Shown piece after piece: positions 48,465 through 58,283 of a stretch of DNA of 64,000 nucleotides. A program made the position numbers and the translations under genes. Below the pieces are notes generated by a model. The model worked only from the letters and a program-made list of their open reading frames with translations, made no database searches and was not told the DNA's origin. The first letter of the stretch is position 1. Each line of letters begins with the position of its first letter. The DNA comes from Flavobacterium sp. YO12 (lineage in GTDB: Bacteria; Bacteroidota; Bacteroidia; Flavobacteriales; Flavobacteriaceae). Where the stretch lies: contig NZ_NRQU01000001.1 in NCBI RefSeq assembly GCF_004119495.1, forward strand, positions 62,001 through 126,000, given 5' to 3'.

Positions 48465-51002
48465 ATGACACACACCTATACAATATCGGGAATGACTTGC
48501 GATGGATGTCGTACAAAAGTAGAAAAAACGTTAAATGCTGTAGAGGGAATAAAAGCAAAGGTCTCCTTAGATCCTCCATTGGCAACTATTACAATGGAAA
48601 ATCATATTGCGACCGAAGAGCTCCAAGAAGCATTGACTGCGGTTGGAAAGTACACCATTGAAATGACTCAAACCACGCATTCGCACGAAAAAAAAACGGA
48701 GAAATCATGCTGTAGCACTGCTGAGAATCATGGACACAAACATGATCATAAAACGACAGCCGTACCTCACAATGATGCGGGTGGGAAATATTATTGCCCG
48801 ATGCATTGTGAAGGTGATAAAATGTATGATAAAGCAGGAGATTGTCCTGTATGCGGAATGCATTTGGTACAAGAACCTGCTGCTGCCCGGGTTCAGCAGT
48901 ATACCTGTTCAATGCATCCGGAAGTTATAACCGATTCACCAGGTTCATGTCCTATTTGCGGAATGGATCTGGTGCCACTGGAGCCAAGTGAAAACGAAGA
49001 CCAAAGAATTTACAAGGATTTGGTTAAGAAAATGAAAATAGCGGTAGTATTTACTGTTCCCATTTTCGCTATAGCTATGATAGAAATGGCTCACAAGAAT
49101 CCTCTACTACAATTAATGGATGCCTCTAAATGGAACTGGGTACAACTTATCTTATCACTTCCTGTTGTCTTTTATGCGTGTTGGATATTTTTTGTACGGG
49201 CTTGGAAGTCAATAATTACATGGAACTTAAATATGTTTACCCTTATCGGAATTGGTACAGGAGTGGCATTTTTATTTAGTTTGGCAGGAATGTTTTTCCC
49301 AGACGTTTTTCCTAGTGAATTTAAGACCGAACACGGAACAGTGCTGCTATACTTTGAGGCCACAACGGTTATTCTAACTTTGGTTTTGTTAGGACAATTA
49401 CTCGAGGCAAGAGCACATAGTCAAACCAGTGGTGCTATAAAAGAATTATTAAAACTGGCTCCTACCCAAGCTACTTTGGTAATTGATGGCGGTGATAAAA
49501 TAATCTCAATCCATGATATCAAAAAAGGTAATTTATTACGGGTAAAACCCGGAGACAAAATTCCTGTAGACGGGAAGATTACTGATGGTGAAAGCACAGT
49601 AGACGAATCGATGATTACCGGCGAACCAATTCCTGTAGATAAAAAAATAGGTGATATGGTGTCTTCAGGGACTATAAACGGAAACAAATCCTTTATTATG
49701 GTTGCCGAAAAAGTTGGTTCGGAAACCTTGCTTTCGCAAATTATACAAATGGTTAATAATGCAAGTCGTTCCAGAGCACCAATTCAGAAACTAGCCGATA
49801 GCATCGCTAAATATTTTGTGCCCATTGTTGTCGTTATTTCCATTCTTACCTTTTTCATTTGGGCAAAATTTGGTCCGGAACCAGCAATGGTTTATGGATT
49901 TATAAATGCTATTGCAGTATTAATAATTGCTTGCCCTTGTGCATTAGGTTTAGCAACGCCCATGTCTGTAATGGTAGGAGTTGGAAAAGGCGCTCAATCG
50001 GGAATTCTGATAAAAAATGCCGAAGCTTTGGAAAAAATGGACAAAGTAAATGTTCTCATTACGGATAAAACAGGAACAATTACGGAGGGCAAACCTTCGG
50101 TAGAAAAAATCGTAGCGCTGCAATATTCAGAAGATGAACTGCTGCAATACATAGCGTCTTTAAATCAGTACAGTGAGCATCCTCTTGCGGAGGCTGTAGT
50201 GAAATTTGCAAAAGCTAAAAATGTTTCTTTGACCAAAGTAGATGATTTTGAAAACATCGCCGGAAAAGGAGTTATCGGAACTGCTATTGATAAAAAGATG
50301 GCATTAGGGAATAAAAAATTAATGGAGCAAGCAGGGGCAGCTATTTCTGCCACAATTGAAGAAAAAATTATTGCAGAACAAAAATTAGGAAAAACAGTTT
50401 CTTATATCGCTGTAGATAAAAATGTAGTGGGATTTGTAACGATAACCGATGCTATAAAAGAAACAAGTGCTGCAGCTATAAAAGAATTAATGCGCCAAGG
50501 GGTTGAAGTAATCATGCTTACGGGAGATAATGTAAATACAGCCAAAGCGGTTGCAGACGAATTGCATTTAACCTCTTTTCAGGCAGGTTGTTTACCCGAG
50601 GATAAATTAAAAGTAATCGAGAAACTTCAAGCCGAAGGAAAAATTGTAGCTATGGCGGGAGATGGAATAAATGATGCGCCAGCTTTGGCTCAATCGGACA
50701 TTGGAATTGCGATGGGAACAGGAACAGATGTTGCGATCGAAAGCGCCAAGATTACTTTGGTAAAAGGAGATCTGCAAGGAATTGTAAAAGCAAAAAATCT
50801 GAGCCACGCTGTAATGAGCAACATCAAGCAAAACCTATTCTTTGCTTTTGTATATAATGTCTTAGGCGTACCAGTTGCTGCGGGTGTTTTATATCCATTT
50901 TTCGGAATATTACTTTCTCCTATGATTGCTGCCTTGGCAATGAGTTTTAGTTCGGTATCTGTTATTGTGAATGCATTGCGATTGAGAAGTTTAAAACTCT
51001 AA
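48465..51002 (+). CDS. copA: Copper-exporting P1B-type ATPase
   Basis: Inner-membrane Cu(+) ATPase of 845 residues. The N terminus has an HMA domain with [10 protein letters not shown], a His/Cys-rich linker and two heavy-metal-binding modules: [20 protein letters not shown] ending CGMHL, and [20 protein letters not shown] ending CGMDL. The catalytic body has TGEP, the transmembrane CPC in [12 protein letters not shown] (the copper type), DKTGTITEG and [14 protein letters not shown]. An A9 run within the His-rich linker stays in frame. It works with the CusCBA-like exporter and multicopper oxidase: this pump moves copper to the periplasm, where the others deal with it. Confidence 0.95.
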   Translation: MTHTYTISGMTCDGCRTKVEKTLNAVEGIKAKVSLDPPLATITMENHIATEELQEALTAVGKYTIEMTQTTHSHEKKTEKSCCSTAENHGHKHDHKTTAVPHNDAGGKYYCPMHCEGDKMYDKAGDCPVCGMHLVQEPAAARVQQYTCSMHPEVITDSPGSCPICGMDLVPLEPSENEDQRIYKDLVKKMKIAVVFTVPIFAIAMIEMAHKNPLLQLMDASKWNWVQLILSLPVVFYACWIFFVRAWKSIITWNLNMFTLIGIGTGVAFLFSLAGMFFPDVFPSEFKTEHGTVLLYFEATTVILTLVLLGQLLEARAHSQTSGAIKELLKLAPTQATLVIDGGDKIISIHDIKKGNLLRVKPGDKIPVDGKITDGESTVDESMITGEPIPVDKKIGDMVSSGTINGNKSFIMVAEKVGSETLLSQIIQMVNNASRSRAPIQKLADSIAKYFVPIVVVISILTFFIWAKFGPEPAMVYGFINAIAVLIIACPCALGLATPMSVMVGVGKGAQSGILIKNAEALEKMDKVNVLITDKTGTITEGKPSVEKIVALQYSEDELLQYIASLNQYSEHPLAEAVVKFAKAKNVSLTKVDDFENIAGKGVIGTAIDKKMALGNKKLMEQAGAAISATIEEKIIAEQKLGKTVSYIAVDKNVVGFVTITDAIKETSAAAIKELMRQGVEVIMLTGDNVNTAKAVADELHLTSFQAGCLPEDKLKVIEKLQAEGKIVAMAGDGINDAPALAQSDIGIAMGTGTDVAIESAKITLVKGDLQGIVKAKNLSHAVMSNIKQNLFFAFVYNVLGVPVAAGVLYPFFGILLSPMIAALAMSFSSVSVIVNALRLRSLKL

Positions 51003-51030
51003 AGAATAAATAATTTTACTATACAAACAA

Positions 51031-52274
51031 ATGACCAATCTAGGACAAATTATTCTGCAGTATAAAAACGATAACGAAAGTGTCTATAATACCTGGTTTA
51101 TAGATAACAACCAACGGTTAAAAGCATTTCGGACTATTAGACGCGGTGTTCTGCAAGTCATTGAGGATATTAAAAACAAGAACTTTCCTAATGATTTTAA
51201 AGAAAGCAGCTTAGAATTTGTTTTGAGCTGCATAGCCGAACAAAAACAAGTCTTTGCAGGGGTTTCCCATCCGTTTTATTGGAAACCCAAATTACGTATT
51301 CCTGACATCTATGAGAATCAAAACAATAAATTGGCTTTTGGTCAGTTCCTTGAAAATTGCATCAATGCTAAGTATGAAGAACAGGTTGTAAAAGAAATTA
51401 TAAAACTAGATGAATTAAAAATTAAAGGATTAGGGCCTGCTGTTGCCAGTATTTTATATTTCATACACCCAACCTGGTTCCCACCTTTTAACACCGCTAT
51501 TCTCAATGGTTTTAATTTTCTTTTTAAAGACAAAAAAAATTAGGAAGCTGGACTGAGTATCTTAAAATCCGAGAAACTTTATTGAAAACTAATAGTCTAC
51601 ATAAATCACAGCTCTCAAATGATTTGGGTGCCATTGCAGGATTGTGTTTTGAAATTGGAACTCAGAAAATGCTGATCGGCAATGATGAATATTTAAGCGA
51701 GGCAGAACGTTCAAGATTCGAAAAAAACGTACACAAGCGCCAAAAAGAAATACTCGAAGAAAAACTGGAGGAAAATCTTCATAGTGAGATGCAGTACCAT
51801 TTATTAAAAATTGGAGTTTCATTGGGTTTTGATGTCACCCCAGCGAGTAACGACAAAAGCAAATCGTTTGGAGGACAAAATTTTTCATTTATATCAATAA
51901 ATAAATTTCCCGAACTCCCTACAGACAAGGACACACAAAATACTATCAAGCTTATTGATGTACTCTGGTTCGAAAAAGGCACAAACAAGATTATAGGTGC
52001 CTTTGAAGTAGAAAAAAGCACTAGTATTTATTCCGGCATACTTCGCTTGTCTGACCTATATTTTAGTATCTCAAGCGGACATGAAGTTTTTTACATTATT
52101 ATTCCGGATAACCGGGAAAAAGATGTGGTTCTTCAGCTTAATAGGCCCGTTATAAAAAACTCAAATATGAATATCAAATATATCCTGTTTTCTGAATTAA
52201 GAGCTAATTGTGATGCTATCTGCAAATTTGGAACCGACCATTCAATAATGGAAAAAATATCAAAATCAATTTAA
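51031..52274 (+). pseudogene. Restriction-endonuclease-like protein, frameshifted in an A8 run
   Basis: Two open frames together encode one protein. Frame one (51031-51543) has a helical region ending in PTWFPPFNTAILNGFNFLF. At the A8 run (51532-51539) codons AAA AAA AAT TAG stop it; the minus-one frame continues GSWTEYLKIRETLLKTN into the second open frame, which ends at 52274. The restored length is 414 residues. The C-terminal half has a PD-(D/E)xK-like signature, LIDVLWFEKGTNKIIGAFEV followed by EKS, as in restriction-like nucleases. No methyltransferase is adjacent. It interrupts an otherwise copper-related gene order. Confidence 0.7.
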
Positions 52275-52286
52275 AATTAACAAAAT

Positions 52287-53159
52287 ATGAAAAAAATAAT
52301 TCTGCTAAGCTTCATTATTATACAATCGTTATCAATTTCTGCACAAGAAAAAGTTCAAATTAAACTTACTTCTGCAAGCCCTTCGGCATCATTTCAACAA
52401 GAAATCGGAAGCTCAACAGTCAAAATATCCTATAGCAGGCCCTTAGTAAGAGGGCGAAAAATATTTGGCGAATTAGTGCCTTTTGGTAAGCTCTGGCGAA
52501 CAGGCGCCAGCGATTGTACGACCATAAGTACTAATGAAGATATCGCTTTTGGAAATAATATTTTGAAAGCAGGAACTTATTCTGTATTCTCAATTCCTTC
52601 AGAAAATGAGTGGACTATCATTATCAATAGTGATATTACTTTACATGGCGAAACTGGTTATGATGAGAAAAAAGATGTTATGCGTTTTACCGTTCCTACA
52701 GAAAAAACGATTGATTTTTACGAAACTTTTACCATTGAATTAAATGACATCAACAGTAAAGGAGAAGGCTTCCTTAAAATAGAATGGGAAAATACCATGG
52801 TTAAAATACCTATGAAAAGCAAAGCTGACAAAGAAATTTTAGCTCTAATTGACAAATATATTATTAAAGAAAAAAGTCAAAATGCTACTTTATTGTTTCA
52901 GGCAGCAAATTATTATTCAGCCACGGGTAGAGCAAACAATCAAGCAGTATCGTGGTTAGCTGAAGCTGAAAAATTAGATCCCGAAAATTTTTATTATCCC
53001 ACTTTAAGACAGAAAGTATCTTTAGAACTGAAGGATTATCCCAATGCTATTGAGGCAGCAAAAAAAGCCTTAACAATTGCAGAACAGAAAAAAATGAAGG
53101 GTACTGAAAAATTAAAAAATCAGATTGAAGAGTTACAATTATTACTTAAAAGTAAATAA
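52287..53159 (+). CDS. DUF2911 protein
   Basis: Secreted protein of 290 residues with signal peptide ending in SISAQ. DUF2911 (about 25-170) is recognisable by VKISYSRPLVRGRKIFG, WRTGASDCTTISTN and GTYSVFSIP. The C-terminal 110 residues are helical and TPR-like, with AKKALTIAEQKK. DUF2911 proteins are abundant in Bacteroidota with no firm function known to me. It follows the endonuclease-like gene closely. Confidence 0.85.
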   Translation: MKKIILLSFIIIQSLSISAQEKVQIKLTSASPSASFQQEIGSSTVKISYSRPLVRGRKIFGELVPFGKLWRTGASDCTTISTNEDIAFGNNILKAGTYSVFSIPSENEWTIIINSDITLHGETGYDEKKDVMRFTVPTEKTIDFYETFTIELNDINSKGEGFLKIEWENTMVKIPMKSKADKEILALIDKYIIKEKSQNATLLFQAANYYSATGRANNQAVSWLAEAEKLDPENFYYPTLRQKVSLELKDYPNAIEAAKKALTIAEQKKMKGTEKLKNQIEELQLLLKSK

Positions 53160-53301
53160 ATAATAAGTATTACAATATCACATTGAAAACTACAGAAGCA
53201 TAAAAATCCTTGCCATTTAAACCGATCCAGTGTTATAGTAGCATTAGACTTGTTTTGTTCAGGGAAATAGATAAATCTAAATAACTTTTAAAGCTAAAAA
53301 T

Positions 53302-53796
53302 ATGAAAATGGAACACGCAACACAGCAGTATTCAAAAGAGGTAGACTCCAAAATGTACAAAAAATTAGCCATTATGATCGTATTGTCATTTATTTCTATG
53401 TACATATTGATGTATTCGATGGTCGATATTTTTGCTAATGTCATTCCCAATGTAAACCAATTTTACATGGCAGGACTAATGACTATGCCAATGCTCGTAA
53501 TTGAAATTATTGTTATGGGTCGTATGTATATTAATAAAAAATGGAACATAATGTTACTTATAACAGGCAGCCTTATCGCGATCATTTTTTTTTCCTGTAT
53601 AAGAGAGCAAGCAGCTGTTGGAGATAAACAATTTTTAAAATCAATGATACCGCACCATGCAGCAGCAATACTAATGGCTCAGAAGGCTTCTCTTCACGAT
53701 CCTGAAATAAGCCAGCTTGCCAAGGACATTATAAAAGCACAACAAACTGAAATTGCACAGATGAAGGCCAAGTTAAATGAGATGGAAAAAAAATAA
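53302..53796 (+). CDS. DUF305 membrane protein
   Basis: Membrane protein of 164 residues. Three hydrophobic helices (about 22-42, 52-70, 77-95) precede a C-terminal ferritin-like helical DUF305 segment, with MIPHHAAAILMAQKASLHDP (about 115-134) carrying the conserved paired histidines. DUF305 proteins are often in copper-resistance loci and are thought to bind metal through these His and Met residues. It is 27 bases upstream of the multicopper oxidase gene. Confidence 0.87.
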   Translation: MKMEHATQQYSKEVDSKMYKKLAIMIVLSFISMYILMYSMVDIFANVIPNVNQFYMAGLMTMPMLVIEIIVMGRMYINKKWNIMLLITGSLIAIIFFSCIREQAAVGDKQFLKSMIPHHAAAILMAQKASLHDPEISQLAKDIIKAQQTEIAQMKAKLNEMEKK

Positions 53797-53823
53797 TAGA
53801 ACACTATTCTTTAAAAAAGCAAT

Positions 53824-56439
53824 ATGAAAAACATACTTATAATACTCGTATTTATCATGCTTCCTGTCCTGATTCAAGCCCAGGATATGAAAATGGCAAT
53901 AGATAAAAAGTCTGTCAAAGAAGAGTCGAATCCTGCTACCTATACTTGTCCAATGCATCCCGATATCCATGAATCCAAACCAGGAAAATGCCCAAAATGC
54001 GGCATGGCATTAGTGAAAGAAAAGTCTAAAATCACTAAGCCGAAGGCAGCTGCAAAACCTAAAACTGTAACTGCTGTTAAAGAGGAAATGCCTAAAAAGG
54101 CTAAATCTTCCTCTGCGGATAAGATCAATATGCATCAGGCGCATAATAAGACAAACATGGAAAAGAAAACAGCGAGCCCCCCAGTAAAAAAAATGATGGT
54201 AAATGATGAGCCACCTAAAGTTGTAAGGTACGATTTATATGTTCGCGATACGGTGGTAAATTTCTCAGGGAAATCAAAAAGAGCGATAGCGGTAAATGGC
54301 CAGATACCAATGCCTACATTAACCTTTACAGAAGGTGATACCGCAGAAATTTATGTTCATAATGAACTTGACGAAGAAACGTCATTACACTGGCATGGTT
54401 TGTTTCTACCCAATAAAGAAGACGGTGTGCCTAACCTTACCCAAATGCCGATAAAAGCACACAGTACCTACAAATATTCTTTTCCCATCAGGCAGCATGG
54501 GACCCATTGGTACCATAGCCATTCTGGTTTGCAGGAACAAATAGGAATGTACGGTTCTTTTGTGATGAACAAACGAAGCTCCGATCCAAACTTCAGGGCA
54601 GGGATAGATGACCTACCGACAATTCCGATTGTGCTGAGCGAATGGACCGATATCGACCCGGAGAACGTTCATAGAATGCTGCATAATGCCTCCGATTGGT
54701 TTGCAATAAAAAAAGGCACGACCCAAAGTTATGGCGAAGCTATAAAACAAGGCTATTTAAAAACCAAGGTCCTCAATGAGTGGAAGCGTATGAACGCTAT
54801 GGATGTAAGCGATGTCTATTATGAGAAATTTTTAATTAATGGGAAAAACGAAAGCCAGCTTTCGCAGTTCAAAGCCGGTGATAAGGTAAGATTACGCGTC
54901 TCTAATGGCGGTGCATCCAGTAATTTTTGGCTTACCTATGCCGGAGGCAAAATTACAGTAGTGGCCAGTGATGGTAATGATGTTGAGCCTGTTGAAGTAG
55001 ACCGTCTACTTATTGCAGTTTCTGAAACTTATGACCTTGTTTTAAGCATTCCGGCAGAAAATACATCTTATGAGTTTTTGGCAACACCAGAAGACCGGAC
55101 AAAATCGGCGTCCCTCTACATTGGAAATGGCATCAAACAGCTCACCTCCCCTTTACCCAAACTGAAATACTTTGAAGGGATGCAAATGATGAACGATATG
55201 ATGAAAATGAACGGAGACCTAAATGATATGGGGATGAAGATGTCGCTGAATCAGATGGATATGAACTCGGTAATGTATCCTGAAATTACAGGCCCACAAA
55301 CAAAAGGAAGTAAAGACATGCCAATGGAGATGGACAAAGAAGAAACCAAATTGGATACCCCTGATAAAATGCACGACATGCACAATATGGAAAATAAGTA
55401 CAATGCCAATGCTCTTGCCGATATTGTGACATTAAATTATGCGATGCTAAAATCTCCAACAAGCACGGCATTGTCAAAAGATGCTCCAGTGAGGGAGCTC
55501 AAATTCGAGCTTACCGGAAATATGAATCGCTATGTGTGGAGCCTGGATAACAAGGTCGTTTCCGAAGCTGATAAAATCCTGATCAAGAAAGGAGAAATTT
55601 TACGTATCGTCCTGCATAATAATTCAATGATGCGCCATCCAATGCATTTGCATGGCCATGATTTCAGGGTCATCAATGGGCAAGGTGATTTTGCGCCTTT
55701 GAAAAATATCATCGACATCATGCCAATGGAAACAGATACTATTGAATTCGCCGCAAGCGAAGATGGCGGCGACTGGTTTTTCCACTGTCATATTCTCTAC
55801 CATATGATGGCTGGTATGGGCAGAATTTTTTCTTATGAAAATTCACCTCCAAATCCAGAAATACCAAACCCTAAACTGGCTCAACGAAAATTGTTTGCTG
55901 ACGACAGAAAATTCCACTTTATGGCAGAAAATGATTTTGCCACCAATGGAAATGACGGTGAAGCAATGTATCAAAGTACACGCTGGAGCATTGGAACCGA
56001 ATGGAGGTTAGGATACAATGACATGCATGGTTATGAAACAGAAACACATATTGGTCGATATATTGGAAAAATGCAATGGTTAATGCCTTTTATAGGATTT
56101 GACTGGAGATATAGAAGAATGGGAGAAGATATACAAGAAAATAATCTTTTTGGACAAACCAATACTAAGGATAAACGTGCAGTGGTAAGTCTAGGGGTTA
56201 ACTACATCCTACCTATGTTAATAGTAGCACAAGCTGAAGTTTTTACCGATGGTAAAGTCAGATTACAATTTGAACGTAAAGACATTCCCGTTTCTAAACG
56301 GCTTAGAATGAATTTGATGTGGAATACAGACAAGGAATATATGGCAGGACTACGCTATATAATTACCAGATGGGGTTCTTTGTCTTCACACTATGACAGT
56401 GATATGGGCTTTGGTGCAGGATTTATTTTAAATTACTAG
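53824..56439 (+). CDS. Multicopper oxidase fused to CopB-like barrel
   Basis: Secreted protein of 871 residues. After a signal peptide, a heavy-metal-binding module reads YTCPMHPDIHESKPGKCPKC then GMAL, followed by a Lys/Ala-rich linker. The oxidase part (about 130-680) carries all four copper motifs: HWHG, HWYHSHSG, HPMHLHGHD and HCHILYHMMAGM. A Met-rich segment (about 460-525, many MxxM) is typical of cuprous oxidases such as CueO and PcoA. The last 190 residues, from about RKLFADDRKFHF, resemble the outer-membrane copper protein CopB/PcoB. A single protein could thus oxidise Cu(I) and be anchored to the outer membrane. No inactivation is seen. Confidence 0.9.
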   Translation: MKNILIILVFIMLPVLIQAQDMKMAIDKKSVKEESNPATYTCPMHPDIHESKPGKCPKCGMALVKEKSKITKPKAAAKPKTVTAVKEEMPKKAKSSSADKINMHQAHNKTNMEKKTASPPVKKMMVNDEPPKVVRYDLYVRDTVVNFSGKSKRAIAVNGQIPMPTLTFTEGDTAEIYVHNELDEETSLHWHGLFLPNKEDGVPNLTQMPIKAHSTYKYSFPIRQHGTHWYHSHSGLQEQIGMYGSFVMNKRSSDPNFRAGIDDLPTIPIVLSEWTDIDPENVHRMLHNASDWFAIKKGTTQSYGEAIKQGYLKTKVLNEWKRMNAMDVSDVYYEKFLINGKNESQLSQFKAGDKVRLRVSNGGASSNFWLTYAGGKITVVASDGNDVEPVEVDRLLIAVSETYDLVLSIPAENTSYEFLATPEDRTKSASLYIGNGIKQLTSPLPKLKYFEGMQMMNDMMKMNGDLNDMGMKMSLNQMDMNSVMYPEITGPQTKGSKDMPMEMDKEETKLDTPDKMHDMHNMENKYNANALADIVTLNYAMLKSPTSTALSKDAPVRELKFELTGNMNRYVWSLDNKVVSEADKILIKKGEILRIVLHNNSMMRHPMHLHGHDFRVINGQGDFAPLKNIIDIMPMETDTIEFAASEDGGDWFFHCHILYHMMAGMGRIFSYENSPPNPEIPNPKLAQRKLFADDRKFHFMAENDFATNGNDGEAMYQSTRWSIGTEWRLGYNDMHGYETETHIGRYIGKMQWLMPFIGFDWRYRRMGEDIQENNLFGQTNTKDKRAVVSLGVNYILPMLIVAQAEVFTDGKVRLQFERKDIPVSKRLRMNLMWNTDKEYMAGLRYIITRWGSLSSHYDSDMGFGAGFILNY

Positions 56440-56600
56440 CTTATAAGTACAATAGTAAATTATTGTAAGACCAAATTCTAGAATTAAGATTAATCGGTTA
56501 ATATTGAAGGATATCAATTTTTTTAAATTGTCTTTCATTTGAACGGTGTGGAAGTCCATTCAAATTAATGATCGAAATTGAACCAGTATGAAAATCTAAT

Positions 56601-56630
56601 AATACCAATTTTAAATTTAAAATTGGTATT
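56601..56630. repeat. 30-bp perfect palindrome
   Basis: AATACCAATTTTAAA is followed directly by its exact reverse complement. As RNA it would form a stable AT-rich stem. It may terminate the copper operon, but only short T runs follow, so a protein-binding site is also possible. Confidence 0.7.
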
Positions 56631-56880
56631 ATTAATAACAAATAACTGCAAATGCTGAACATCTTTCTAATTATGGGTTGTTCAGTTTGTATTGTATTTA
56701 TATAATATCAGCTAACGATAAACCATGTAATTATTGCTTTATACATTGGTTTGATAAAACTAGCATTCGGGTAACAAACAATATTATAAAACCATATGCA
56801 TCGAATCTTTTTCTTAGCCGATGCCTTCATCTTCATAAAAATAAATCTTTATATTTTTTTTTATTTAAATTATTATCGTA

Positions 56881-56892
56881 ATATTGCAATAT
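56881..56892. promoter_or_regulatory. Candidate ArsR operator
   Basis: ATATTGCAATAT is a perfect 12-bp palindrome whose end is 12 bases before the ArsR start codon. AT-rich inverted repeats at the promoter are the usual binding sites of ArsR/SmtB repressors, so self-repression of the arsenic operon is expected. Confidence 0.5.
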
Positions 56893-56904
56893 AAATATAA
56901 AACG

Positions 56905-57237
56905 ATGGGAGCAACAAAAACAGATCACTTTACAGAAAGCCAGAACGAGCTGGCTGTTTTAGCCAAAGCATTAGGCCATCCTGCGCGTATTGCTATTATG
57001 GAATATTTATTAAAAGTGGATGCCTGCATCTGCGGAGATATTGTAAACGAACTCCCCCTTTCACAGCCGACCGTTTCACAGCATCTGAAAGAATTGAAAA
57101 ATGCAGGTTTGATTAAAGGAAGCATCGAAGGAAACTCGATCTGCTACTGCATCAATGAACCTGGACTGGAAAAGATAAAAGGCTTCTTTCAGCACATATC
57201 AGATCATTTGGCAAAAAAGAGAAGCGAATGCTGCTAA
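56905..57237 (+). CDS. arsR: ArsR-family metalloregulator of the arsenic operon
   Basis: Winged-helix repressor of 110 residues and first gene of the arsenic operon. The sensing site is the cysteine pair in VDACICGDIV (about 35-44), followed by the recognition helix SQPTVSQHLKELKNAGLI. An additional CC is at the C terminus (KRSECC). As(III) binding to these cysteines should release it from DNA. I prefer the ATG at 56905; an in-frame ATG at 56884 lies in the candidate operator. The acetyltransferase gene overlaps or follows immediately. Confidence 0.9.
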   Translation: MGATKTDHFTESQNELAVLAKALGHPARIAIMEYLLKVDACICGDIVNELPLSQPTVSQHLKELKNAGLIKGSIEGNSICYCINEPGLEKIKGFFQHISDHLAKKRSECC

Positions 57238-57248
57238 TCTATAAAAAT

Positions 57249-57734
57249 ATGGAAATCAGAAAACTTTCGGACAAACACTGGGATGAGGTAAAAATAATTT
57301 ACCAAAAAGGGATAGACACCGGCAATGCAACTTTCCAGACCAGTGCCCCTTCATGGGAAGACTGGGACCAGTCGCATCTTAAGTCCTGCCGGGTTGTGAT
57401 GCAGGAAGATGGCAAGGTAATTGGATGGGCTGCCCTTACACCTGTTTCATCACGCTGCGTTTATGCAGGGGTTGCAGAGGTGAGCGTATATGTGGATCCT
57501 GCACATTCGGGAAAAGGAATCGGGCTTACCCTTTTAAAGGAACTTGTACGACAGAGCGAAACTGAAGGAATCTGGACGCTTCAGGCAGGGATCTTTCCTG
57601 AGAATACGGCAAGCCTCCGAATCCATGAAAAAGCAGGTTTCAGAATACTGGGAACAAGAGAAAAAATCGGAAAACAGAATGGTATCTGGAGAGATACTGC
57701 GCTTCTTGAAAGAAGAAGCTCCGTTATTAATTAA
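57249..57734 (+). CDS. ArsN1-like GNAT N-acetyltransferase
   Basis: Cytoplasmic acetyltransferase of 161 residues. It shows the ArsN1/phosphinothricin-acetyltransferase pattern: IDTGNATFQTSAPSWEDWD, VIGWAALTPVSSRCVYAGVA, the acetyl-CoA loop HSGKGIGLTLL, and TLQAGIFPENTASLRIHEK. ArsN1 enzymes acetylate arsinothricin, an arsenic-containing glutamine-synthetase inhibitor. The gene context supports that assignment over a herbicide target. The start at 57249 is preferred over 57228, which lies in the arsR stop region. Confidence 0.85.
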   Translation: MEIRKLSDKHWDEVKIIYQKGIDTGNATFQTSAPSWEDWDQSHLKSCRVVMQEDGKVIGWAALTPVSSRCVYAGVAEVSVYVDPAHSGKGIGLTLLKELVRQSETEGIWTLQAGIFPENTASLRIHEKAGFRILGTREKIGKQNGIWRDTALLERRSSVIN

Positions 57735-57767
57735 TAAAAAATATAGTTTAACTAAATATAAAAAATT

Positions 57768-58241
57768 ATGAAACTTTCAGAAATTAAAGAAGTGCTTAAA
57801 ACAGTGGAAGCTGTAAATTTTGAACTGCCGGACGGCACATTTGTACCGGAATATTTTCACGTAACTGAAGTAGGCTTGGTTACCAAAAACTTCATCGACT
57901 GCGGAGGAACAGTAAGAAAAGAAACAGTTGTAAACTTCCAGCTTTGGGATGCCAACGACTACGAGCACAGGCTTAAACCTCAGAAACTGATCCACATCAT
58001 TGAGCTTTCAGAAAAAGTGTTAGGAATTGAAGACAATGAAATTGAAGTGGAATACCAGAACACTACTATCGGCAAATACGATTTAGATTTTAACGGTAAA
58101 AACTTCACTCTGCTTAATAAACAGACAGCCTGTCTTGCTCAGGAGCAGTGCGGTATTCCATCTGATAAGCCTAAAGTAAAATTATCTCAGTTAAATACTG
58201 ACAATGCTAATTCATGCACTCCGGGCGGAGGATGCTGCTAA
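57768..58241 (+). CDS. DUF6428 protein
   Basis: Cytoplasmic protein of 157 residues that I recognise as DUF6428, a family common in Bacteroidota arsenic operons. No catalytic motif is evident. It has a conserved cysteine in FIDCGGTV, another in TACLAQEQCG and a C-terminal CTPGGGCC. These cysteines could bind As(III) or act as a metallochaperone; that is inference. Confidence 0.82.
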   Translation: MKLSEIKEVLKTVEAVNFELPDGTFVPEYFHVTEVGLVTKNFIDCGGTVRKETVVNFQLWDANDYEHRLKPQKLIHIIELSEKVLGIEDNEIEVEYQNTTIGKYDLDFNGKNFTLLNKQTACLAQEQCGIPSDKPKVKLSQLNTDNANSCTPGGGCC

Positions 58242-58283
58242 TCATTAAACAGATAATCAATAAACCTTTACAGCCAAAAAACT

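Larger units (their letters stand above)
56440..56904. other. Intergenic region between copper and arsenic blocks
   Basis: About 465 AT-rich bases. It contains a 30-bp perfect palindrome (56601-56630) and, at its right end, the promoter and candidate operator of the ArsR gene. No convincing gene is present; a rightward frame at 56678-56881 has a low-complexity Leu/Phe/Lys composition. Confidence 0.6.

Noticed and set aside
56678..56881. Rightward frame of 67 codons before arsR
   Set aside because: Low-complexity Leu/Phe/Lys composition in an AT-rich promoter region; no support as a gene.
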